From contig NZ_JAMLFX010000010.1 in NCBI RefSeq assembly GCF_023634765.1, positions 19,895 through 83,894 on the forward strand: 64,000 nucleotides of DNA. Direction: 5' to 3'. A program made the translations under genes and the position numbers. The notes below the pieces were generated by a model. That model did no database searches. It was not told the origin of the DNA and saw nothing but the letters and a program-made list of their open reading frames with translations. Positions 57,661 to 64,000 of the stretch are shown here, in pieces (position 1 is the first letter of the stretch; each line of letters opens with the position of its first letter). The stretch comes from Pseudomonas sp. AKS31. GTDB lineage: Bacteria; Pseudomonadota; Gammaproteobacteria; Pseudomonadales; Pseudomonadaceae.

Positions 57661-58065
57661 ATGGTTGAAAATAGCGAACTACGCAAAGCCGGCCTCAAAG
57701 TGACCCTGCCACGGGTCAAGATCCTGCAAATGCTCGACTCCACCGAGCAGCGTCACATGAGTGCCGAGGACGTCTACAAGGCGTTGATGGAAGCTGGTGA
57801 GGACGTCGGTCTGGCCACGGTTTACCGTGTTCTGACCCAGTTCGAAGCGGCTGGCCTCGTGGTCCGTCACAACTTCGACGGCGGTCATGCGGTATTCGAA
57901 TTGGCCGACGGTGGACACCACGACCATATGGTCAACGTGGAAACCGGTGAAGTCGTCGAATTCGTCAGCCCGGAAATCGAAAAGCTCCAGAAAGCAATTG
58001 CCGAGGAGCACGGTGTGGATCTTGTAGATCACAATCTGGTGCTGTACGTACGCAAGAAAAAGTAA
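57661..58065 (+). CDS. fur: ferric uptake regulator Fur
   Basis: A 134-residue regulator. The N-terminal winged helix has LKVTLPRVKILQMLDS and DVGLATVYRVLTQFEAAGLV (recognition helix). GGHHDHMVNVETGEVVEF carries the metal ligands. The E. coli-type second CxxC is absent, as usual for Pseudomonas Fur. It represses iron-acquisition genes when Fe(II) is bound. The promoter shares a 97-bp gap with bamE. Confidence 0.97.
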   Translation: MVENSELRKAGLKVTLPRVKILQMLDSTEQRHMSAEDVYKALMEAGEDVGLATVYRVLTQFEAAGLVVRHNFDGGHAVFELADGGHHDHMVNVETGEVVEFVSPEIEKLQKAIAEEHGVDLVDHNLVLYVRKKK

Positions 58066-58099
58066 GCATGTCGCGCGAATTTCACATTCGCGAAACGAA

Positions 58100-58130
58100 C
58101 GAAGGCGACCCAAGGGTCGCCTTCGTGCTT
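58100..58130. terminator. terminator between fur and recN
   Basis: CGAAGGCGACCC-AA-GGGTCGCCTTCG hairpin with perfect 12-bp arms, followed by TGCTTTCTT. It lies 35 bp after the fur stop and 11 bp beyond the convergent recN stop. Confidence 0.9.
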
Positions 58131-58140
58131 TCTTGCGTTC

Positions 58141-59814
58141 CTAAACCTTGGCGGTGACCACCATTTTTTTCGCGTGGGCGAGGGATTCCTTGGTCAGGTC
58201 AATGCCGCCGAGCATGCGCGCCACTTCTTCTATACGCTCGTTCTTGCTCAGCTTGGAAACGGCGGTGTGCGTCGCCTCTTCGCCGCGCACCTTGTGCACG
58301 AACAGGTGCTGATGGCCCTGCGCTGCCACCTGCGGCAAGTGCGTGACGGTCAGAACCTGGCCGCGATCCCCGAGACGGCGCAACAGTTGGCCGACAATTT
58401 CCGCGGTCGGGCCACCGATGCCGACGTCCACTTCGTCGAATACCAGCGTCGGAACACGAGATGTCTGTGCGGTGATGACCTGAATCGCCAGGCTGATCCG
58501 TGACAGCTCACCGCCGGAAGCGACTTTTGCCAATGCCTTGAGCGGCTGGCCCGGGTTGGCGCTGACCAACAATTCGACCTGCTCCAGCCCGTTGGGCAAT
58601 AACTCGTCGCTGCTGTTGGCTTTCAATTCGATGGTGAAGCGACCACCCGGCATGCCCAGTCGCTGAATTTCCTGCTCGACTGCGCTGGCGAGACTGTCGG
58701 AGGCTTGATGACGCAAATCGCTCAGTTCTCGGGCTTTCTCTTGATAGTGGCGGGCGTAGGAGGCGAGTTCTTCACCCAGACGCTCGATGGATTCGTCGTT
58801 GGCGTTGAGGGTTTCGATCTCATCCAGCAGCTTCTGCTGCATTTCGCCGACTTCGGTGGGTTGAATCCGGTGTTTGCGCGCCAGGGTATAAATAGCGTCG
58901 AGACGTTCTTCCAGATATTGCAGGCGCGCCGGATCGGCATCGAAGTTATCGAGGAAGCGATTCAGTTCGCCGACGGCTTCTTCTACCTGAATCTGTGCGC
59001 TGGTGAGCAAACTGCTCGCTTCGCCCAGTGCGCCGACGGAGTTGTTCACGCTCGACAGGCGATTGAGGCTCGCAGTCAGTGCGTTCAATACATTGCCGGA
59101 ATCGCTTTCGCTGCATTGCTCGACCACTTGCCGACAAATGCCCAGCAAGGTTTCGGCGTTGGTCAGGTTTTTGTGTTCCTGCTCCAGTTGTTCCAGCTCG
59201 TTATCACCGAGGCCGAGGTTTTCCAGCTCTTCGAGTTGATAGCTCAGCAACTGATGGCGCGCGCGTTGTTCGTCGCCGGAATTGGAGAGGCGCTCCAGCT
59301 CTTGGCGAGTCTGGCGCCAGCGCTGGGCGGCGAGCTGAACCTGGCGGGCCAGGTCGGTAGCGCCGGCGTACTCATCCAGCAGGCGGCGATGAGTATCGGT
59401 TTTCAGCAGGGACTGGTGTTCATGCTGGCTGTGGATATCGATCAACAACTCGCCCAATGACTTGAGGTCGCCGAGCGGGCAGGGCGTGCCGTTGATGTAG
59501 CCGCGCGAACGACCTTCCGATGTGATCACCCGGCGCAGAATGCACGGGCCATCAGTCTCCAGATCGCGCTCGGCCAGCCATGCGCTGGCTTCAGGGATGT
59601 CCGCCAGATCGAAGGTCGCGAGGATGTCGGCCTTGTCGGCGCCGGGACGCACCACGCCGCTGTCGGCACGATCACCGAGGGTCAGGCCCAGCGCGTCGAG
59701 CATGATCGATTTGCCAGCGCCGGTTTCACCCGTGATCACGCTCATCCCGCGATCAAGTTCGAGATCGAGATGTTCAACGATGGCGTAGTTATGTACGGAC
59801 AGGTGCACCAGCAT
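58141..59814 (-). CDS. recN: DNA repair protein RecN
   Basis: A 557-residue SMC-like ATPase, reading from ATG 59814 (MLVHLSVHNYAIVEHLDLEL). GETGAGKSIMLDAL is Walker A at residues 28-41. Two coiled-coil arms with a central part follow (residues about 150-370). KVASGGELSRISLAIQVITA is the ABC signature and LVFDEVDVGIGGPTAE is Walker B. RecN holds broken ends together in double-strand break repair. A LexA-type box stands just upstream. The long frame beyond 59814 is not coding. Confidence 0.95.
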   Translation of the reverse strand: MLVHLSVHNYAIVEHLDLELDRGMSVITGETGAGKSIMLDALGLTLGDRADSGVVRPGADKADILATFDLADIPEASAWLAERDLETDGPCILRRVITSEGRSRGYINGTPCPLGDLKSLGELLIDIHSQHEHQSLLKTDTHRRLLDEYAGATDLARQVQLAAQRWRQTRQELERLSNSGDEQRARHQLLSYQLEELENLGLGDNELEQLEQEHKNLTNAETLLGICRQVVEQCSESDSGNVLNALTASLNRLSSVNNSVGALGEASSLLTSAQIQVEEAVGELNRFLDNFDADPARLQYLEERLDAIYTLARKHRIQPTEVGEMQQKLLDEIETLNANDESIERLGEELASYARHYQEKARELSDLRHQASDSLASAVEQEIQRLGMPGGRFTIELKANSSDELLPNGLEQVELLVSANPGQPLKALAKVASGGELSRISLAIQVITAQTSRVPTLVFDEVDVGIGGPTAEIVGQLLRRLGDRGQVLTVTHLPQVAAQGHQHLFVHKVRGEEATHTAVSKLSKNERIEEVARMLGGIDLTKESLAHAKKMVVTAKV

Positions 59815-59838
59815 AAAGGCCGCTCCCAAGCTAAAGGT

Positions 59839-59854
59839 CTGGTTATTTATACAG
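59839..59854. promoter_or_regulatory. LexA (SOS) box of recN
   Basis: CTG-N10-CAG read from the + strand; on the recN strand it is CTGTATAAATAACCAG. It shares the CTGTATA half of the consensus and is 25 bp before the recN ATG, overlapping the likely promoter. recN is a standard LexA target. Confidence 0.88.
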
Positions 59855-59973
59855 TGTTTTGTTTCGCGCTGACAATGCCCTCCCTTAGCTCGATTTGCTT
59901 GGATCTGAAATCTGCTTAGCGCATCGAGGAATGAAGATTCGACACTTTTTTGTAGGGTTAATGTTTGAAGGCC

Positions 59974-60001
59974 CTTGAAGCCTGATTTTGCGGCCCCATA
60001 T
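59974..60001 (+). promoter_or_regulatory. sigma-32 heat-shock promoter of grpE-dnaK
   Basis: CTTGAA (59974-59979), 14-bp spacer, CCCCATAT (59994-60001): this equals the RpoH consensus CTTGAA-N13-15-CCCCATNT. Transcription would begin near 60010, leaving about 45 bases to the grpE ATG. The sequence GGCCCCATATATCGGGGC around it is also a short dyad. Confidence 0.93.
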
Positions 60002-60054
60002 ATCGGGGCAGAAGCGCGAGTCAGGCTCGCGGACGAAATTGAAAGGAGAATTCT

Positions 60055-60621
60055 ATGGCTGACGAACAGACAGTAGATACGCAAAACCCAGAAGCCAATC
60101 AGGCGCCCGAAGGTTCGGGTGATGACCTGGCGACCCGTGTACAAGTGCTCGAAGAGCAATTGGCCGCCGCGCAGGATCAATCTCTGCGTGTTGCTGCCGA
60201 TCTGCAGAACGTCCGTCGCCGTGCCGAACAGGACGTCGAAAAGGCGCACAAGTTTGCCCTGGAAAAATTTGCCGGCGACCTGTTGCCGATCGTTGACAGC
60301 CTGGAGCGCGGCCTCGAGCTGTCGAACCCGGACGACGAAAGCATTCGGCCGATGCGCGAAGGCATCGAGCTGACGCTGAAGATGTTCCACGACACCCTCA
60401 AGCGTTATCAGCTGGAAGCGATCGATCCGCATGGCGAACCGTTCAACGCCGTTCACCATCAGGCGATGGCCATGCAGGAAAGCGCCGACGTAGAACCGAA
60501 CAGTGTTCTGAAGGTGTTCCAGAAGGGCTACCAGCTCAACGGTCGCCTGCTGCGTCCGGCCATGGTTGTGGTCAGCAAGGCGCCTGCGCCAATTTCGCCT
60601 TCGATTGACGAGAAGGCTTGA
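60055..60621 (+). CDS. grpE: nucleotide exchange factor GrpE
   Basis: A 188-residue protein. Acidic N-terminus with MADEQTVDTQNPEANQAPEG, then a long coiled coil (LEEQLAAAQDQSLRVAADLQ), the conserved FAGDLLPIVDSLERGLEL and the beta domain with HHQAMAMQESADVEPNSVL and FQKGYQLNGRLLRPAMV. It releases ADP from DnaK. GGAGAA precedes the ATG. First of the grpE-dnaK-dnaJ operon. Confidence 0.97.
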   Translation: MADEQTVDTQNPEANQAPEGSGDDLATRVQVLEEQLAAAQDQSLRVAADLQNVRRRAEQDVEKAHKFALEKFAGDLLPIVDSLERGLELSNPDDESIRPMREGIELTLKMFHDTLKRYQLEAIDPHGEPFNAVHHQAMAMQESADVEPNSVLKVFQKGYQLNGRLLRPAMVVVSKAPAPISPSIDEKA

Positions 60622-60723
60622 AATTAGCCGCAAGGCCCCCATTTAGAAGTCAAGCGTTTAAGTATTACCGCAGTTAGCCACCACTGCTGCGGCAAAAAAA
60701 TCCAAAGTTTCGGGAGAGTTAAC

Positions 60724-62640
60724 ATGGGCAAAATTATCGGTATCGACCTGGGGACCACCAACTCCTGCGTCTCCGTGCTGGAAAACGGCAAGGCAAAAGT
60801 TATTGAAAACGCTGAAGGCGCGCGTACCACGCCGTCGATCATCGCGTACGCCAACGATGGCGAAATCCTCGTAGGTCAGTCGGCCAAGCGTCAGGCTGTG
60901 ACCAACCCGCACAACACTCTGTACGCGGTAAAGCGTCTGATCGGTCGTCGTTTCGACGAAGAAGTTGTGCAGAAAGACATCCAGATGGTCCCTTACAAGA
61001 TCGTCAAGGCTGACAACAACGACGCCTGGGTTGAAGTGAACGGCCAGAAAATGGCACCGCCACAAATCTCGGCTGAAATTCTGAAGAAGATGAAGAAGAC
61101 CGCCGAAGACTACCTCGGCGAGACCGTGACCGAAGCGGTAATCACCGTTCCGGCCTACTTCAACGACAGCCAGCGTCAGGCGACCAAAGACGCCGGCCGC
61201 ATCGCCGGTCTGGACGTAAAACGTATCATCAACGAACCAACCGCAGCGGCTCTGGCCTACGGTATGGACAAGGCCAAGGGCGATCACACCGTGATCGTTT
61301 ATGACCTGGGTGGCGGTACTTTCGACGTTTCCGTGATCGAGATCGCTGAAGTTGATGGCGAGCACCAGTTCGAAGTTCTGGCCACCAACGGTGACACGTT
61401 CCTTGGTGGTGAAGACTTTGACATTCGTCTGATCGACTACCTCGTTGACGAATTCAAGAAAGAAAGCGGCATGAACCTCAAAGGTGATCCGCTGGCCATG
61501 CAGCGCCTGAAAGAAGCCGCTGAGAAAGCCAAGATCGAGCTGTCGTCCGCTCAGTCGACCGACGTCAACCTGCCGTACATCACTGCAGACGCCACCGGTC
61601 CTAAGCACCTGAACGTGAAGATCTCGCGTGCCAAGCTCGAAGCATTGGTAGAAGACCTGGTTCAGCGCACCATCGAGCCTTGCCGCATCGCCATGAAAGA
61701 CGCGGGTATCGACGTTGGCGCGATCAACGACGTGATTCTGGTCGGTGGCCAGACCCGTATGCCGCTGGTACAGAAGCTGGTTACCGATTTCTTCGGTAAA
61801 GAAGCGCGCAAAGACGTTAACCCGGACGAAGCCGTTGCCATGGGTGCTGCGATTCAGGGCGCCGTTCTGGCCGGTGACGTGAAAGACGTTCTGCTGCTCG
61901 ACGTCAGCCCGCTGACCCTGGGTATCGAAACCATGGGTGGCGTGATGACCGCGCTGATCGAGAAAAACACCACGATTCCTACCAAGAAATCGCAAGTGTT
62001 CTCGACTGCCGACGACAATCAGGGCGCTGTGACCATTCATGTTCTGCAGGGTGAGCGCAAGCAAGCCGCACAGAACAAGTCCTTGGGCAAGTTCGATCTG
62101 GCCGACATTCCACCAGCTCCACGTGGCGTGCCGCAGATCGAAGTGACCTTCGACATCGACGCTAACGGCATCCTGCACGTTGGTGCGAAAGACAAGGCTA
62201 CCGGCAAGACCCAGTCGATCGTGATCAAGGCCAACTCCGGTCTGTCCGACGAAGAAATCGAGCGCATGGTGCGTGACGCCGAAGCCAACGCTGAGGAAGA
62301 CCGCAAGTTTGAAGAGCTGGCCGCTGCCCGCAACCAGGGTGACGCACTGGTTCACTCGACTCGCAAGATGATTGCTGACGCGGGCGACAAGGTCACCGCC
62401 GAAGAGAAGACTGCGATCGAGGCTGCTGTGGTTGCTCTGGAAGCCGCTGTCAAAGGCGACGACAAGGCTGCCATCGAAGCCAAGGTTGAGGAGCTGTCGA
62501 AAGTCTCCGCCCCGGTTGCTCAGAAGATGTACGCCGAACAGGCTCAGCCAGCTGATGGCGCGGCCCCGCAAGGCGAATCGGCTGAGAAGGCTGACGACGT
62601 TGTCGATGCAGAGTTCGAAGAAGTCAAAGACCACAAGTAA
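60724..62640 (+). CDS. dnaK: chaperone DnaK (Hsp70)
   Basis: A 638-residue Hsp70 of family length. Phosphate 1: IGIDLGTTNSCVSVLE. Phosphate 2: VIVYDLGGGTFDVSVIEI. Adenosine motif: DVILVGGQTRMPLVQKLV. Linker: VLLLDVSPLTLGIET. The substrate domain and lid follow, ending DVVDAEFEEVKD with the acidic EEVKD-like tail. GGGAGAG precedes the ATG. It works with GrpE and DnaJ. Confidence 0.98.
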   Translation: MGKIIGIDLGTTNSCVSVLENGKAKVIENAEGARTTPSIIAYANDGEILVGQSAKRQAVTNPHNTLYAVKRLIGRRFDEEVVQKDIQMVPYKIVKADNNDAWVEVNGQKMAPPQISAEILKKMKKTAEDYLGETVTEAVITVPAYFNDSQRQATKDAGRIAGLDVKRIINEPTAAALAYGMDKAKGDHTVIVYDLGGGTFDVSVIEIAEVDGEHQFEVLATNGDTFLGGEDFDIRLIDYLVDEFKKESGMNLKGDPLAMQRLKEAAEKAKIELSSAQSTDVNLPYITADATGPKHLNVKISRAKLEALVEDLVQRTIEPCRIAMKDAGIDVGAINDVILVGGQTRMPLVQKLVTDFFGKEARKDVNPDEAVAMGAAIQGAVLAGDVKDVLLLDVSPLTLGIETMGGVMTALIEKNTTIPTKKSQVFSTADDNQGAVTIHVLQGERKQAAQNKSLGKFDLADIPPAPRGVPQIEVTFDIDANGILHVGAKDKATGKTQSIVIKANSGLSDEEIERMVRDAEANAEEDRKFEELAAARNQGDALVHSTRKMIADAGDKVTAEEKTAIEAAVVALEAAVKGDDKAAIEAKVEELSKVSAPVAQKMYAEQAQPADGAAPQGESAEKADDVVDAEFEEVKDHK

Positions 62641-62694
62641 GTTGTTGGTCGGCCGGTTGACTGCCTTCAGGCAGTGACTGGTAGGATGTCGCCG

Positions 62695-62714
62695 CGCGGG
62701 AGCTAGCTCCCGCG
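62695..62714. repeat. perfect 20-bp palindrome between dnaK and dnaJ
   Basis: CGCGGGAGCTAGCTCCCGCG, 54 bp after the dnaK stop, no T tract after it. A second short hairpin ACTGCC-TTCA-GGCAGT lies just ahead of it. They may weaken read-through from dnaK to dnaJ. The rest of the 297-bp gap shows no gene. Confidence 0.75.
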
Positions 62715-62937
62715 TTGGCGTATCTGGAATACGCGAATTTTTACAGCATGCGACAAGCCTCGCGTGTTGCTGGTATGGCCGGGAATGCTCCTGCTTTCCG
62801 CGCCGCAAGTACCACAAGAAACAAAGACCAGGATCGTTGAATTGACGTGAGTTGGGTCCGGGCCTGTATTGGGGCTCAACGAGTTTGGCCATCCTCAGGA
62901 GGGGTTTGCCGGACGTCCTCAAGAGTGCAAAGAACTT

Positions 62938-64000
62938 ATGGCAAAGCGTGACTATTACGAAGTATTGGGTGTTGAGCGCGGCTCAAGCGAAGCGGACCTG
63001 AAAAAGGCCTACCGTCGCCTGGCGATGAAGCACCACCCGGACCGTAATCCCGGTGACAAAGCGTCGGAAGATATGTTCAAAGAGGCCAATGAGGCCTACG
63101 AAGTGCTGTCCGATTCCAGCAAGCGCGCGGCGTACGACCAGTACGGTCACGCCGGCGTCGACCCGAGCATGGGTGGCGGTGGTGCCGGTTTCGGTGGCCA
63201 GAACTTCTCGGACATCTTTGGCGATGTCTTCAGTGATTTCTTCGGTGGCGGTCGCGGCGGTTCCCGTGGCGGCGCCCAGCGTGGCAGCGACTTGCGCTAC
63301 ACCCTGGAGCTGAATCTGGAAGAAGCGGTGCGCGGCACGACCGTGAATATCCGCGTACCGACGCTGGTCAACTGCAAGCCGTGCGATGGTTCCGGTGCGA
63401 AGAAAGGCTCGTCGCCTTCGACGTGCCCGACCTGCGGCGGCATCGGTCAGGTGCGCATGCAGCAGGGCTTCTTCTCGGTGCAGCAAACCTGCCCGCGTTG
63501 CCATGGCCAGGGCAAGATCATTTCCGATCCGTGCGACTCCTGCCACGGTGACGGCCGCGTTGAAGAGTACAAAACCCTGTCGGTCAAAGTGCCGGCTGGC
63601 GTCGATACCGGAGACCGCATTCGTCTGTCCGGCGAAGGCGAAGCGGGTACGCAGGGCGGCCCGACGGGCGACCTGTATGTCGTCATCAATGTGCGCGAGC
63701 ACGACATCTTCCAGCGCGATGGCAAGCATCTGTTCTGCGAAGTGCCGATCAGCTTCGTCGATGCTGCATTGGGCGGCGAGCTGGAAATTCCGACCCTCGA
63801 CGGTCGCGTCAAACTGAAAATCCCTGAGGGCACTCAGACCGGCAAGCAGTTCCGCGTGCGCGGCAAAGGTGTGGCGCCGGTACGTGGCGGTGGTGCGGGC
63901 GACTTGATGTGCCGTGTGGCAGTCGAGACTCCGGTCAACCTGAACCGTCGTCAGCGCGAGCTGCTGGAAGAGTTCCGCAGCTCGCTGGCCGACGACAACA
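62938..64000 (+). CDS. dnaJ: chaperone DnaJ, 3' truncated by window edge
   Basis: Visible 354 codons of about 375. MAKRDYYEVLGVERGSSEAD begins the J domain, with the HPD motif in MKHHPDRNPGDKASED. A Gly/Phe-rich linker (GGGGAGFGGQNFSDIFGDVF) follows, then four CxxCxGxG-type zinc motifs (CKPCDGSG, CPTCGGIG, CPRCHGQG, CDSCHGDG) and the start of the C-terminal substrate domain. The start ATG 62938 follows AAAGAACTT, a weak ribosome site. Co-chaperone of DnaK; it stimulates ATP hydrolysis. Confidence 0.97.
   Translation, partial: MAKRDYYEVLGVERGSSEADLKKAYRRLAMKHHPDRNPGDKASEDMFKEANEAYEVLSDSSKRAAYDQYGHAGVDPSMGGGGAGFGGQNFSDIFGDVFSDFFGGGRGGSRGGAQRGSDLRYTLELNLEEAVRGTTVNIRVPTLVNCKPCDGSGAKKGSSPSTCPTCGGIGQVRMQQGFFSVQQTCPRCHGQGKIISDPCDSCHGDGRVEEYKTLSVKVPAGVDTGDRIRLSGEGEAGTQGGPTGDLYVVINVREHDIFQRDGKHLFCEVPISFVDAALGGELEIPTLDGRVKLKIPEGTQTGKQFRVRGKGVAPVRGGGAGDLMCRVAVETPVNLNRRQRELLEEFRSSLADDN

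Noticed and set aside
59815..60642. N-terminal extension of recN by 276 codons
   Set aside because: It would overlap grpE and its promoter; RecN starts naturally at MLVHLSVHNYAIVEH and has family length from there.
60658..62922. Long minus-strand open frame (over 750 codons) opposite dnaK
   Set aside because: dnaK is certain on the plus strand; the reverse frame is open owing to codon bias and its translation shows no family features.

Overview
The window looks like chromosomal DNA from a fluorescent Pseudomonas (P. fluorescens group). The evidence is the high-GC coding style, the many Pseudomonas-type REP palindromes between genes, a tmRNA with an ANDDQ-type tag, and the order smpB / ratA / rnfH / bamE / fur / recN / grpE / dnaK / dnaJ, typical of this genus. 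No sequence search was run. All family calls rest on motifs read from the translations and on remembered family features.

Layout. (1) 1-11212: the right part of a lipid or polyketide-type biosynthetic and export cluster, entered mid-gene. It has a ketosynthase (KS), a second KS-fold protein without catalytic residues (chain-length-factor-like), a fused class III aminotransferase / acyl-ACP reductase, two SDR reductases, an outer-membrane barrel (DUF1302-like), a LolA-like periplasmic protein and an RND/MMPL exporter. This set predicts an aminated acyl or polyene product that is moved out of the inner membrane. (2) 11282-17517: small redox and regulator genes: a MerR regulator and flavodoxin-fold reductase with a MerR-type promoter, two LysR regulators, TauE-like permease, ABM monooxygenase, MdaB and an NAD-epimerase. 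(3) 17858-21543: a GntP permease / RpiR regulator / D-aminoacylase operon. (4) 21742-22728: small genes. (5) 23242-34296: a divergently regulated block with an AraC regulator, an alkyl-DHAP-synthase-like flavoprotein, a GlpD-like oxidase, an FGGY kinase, a secreted zinc phospholipase C-like enzyme, DUF1302 and DUF1329. I read it as a candidate ether-lipid (alkylglycerol) processing system. (6) 34349-35521: a FitAB toxin-antitoxin pair and an orphan HigA-like antitoxin on DNA that looks less GC-rich. (7) 35668-44497: a chemoreceptor, histidine phosphatase + PAP2 phosphatase, ArnT-like glycosyltransferase, GNAT, a small Pseudomonas-type protein, a PliI-like lysozyme inhibitor and a DMT permease with a histidine-rich tail. 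(8) 44591-44979: tmRNA. (9) 45486-54114: lactate utilisation (lldP-lutABC-dld, divergent lldR, palindromic operator). (10) 54221-64000: housekeeping genes (smpB, NSS transporter, ratA, rnfH, bamE, fur, recN, grpE, dnaK, start of dnaJ), with a clear LexA box before recN and a sigma-32 promoter before grpE.

The two regions most worth attention are the KS / degenerate-KS / aminotransferase-reductase cluster at the left edge and the ether-lipid-like cluster at 23-34 kb. Both pair lipid-modifying enzymes with DUF1302-type outer-membrane barrels.
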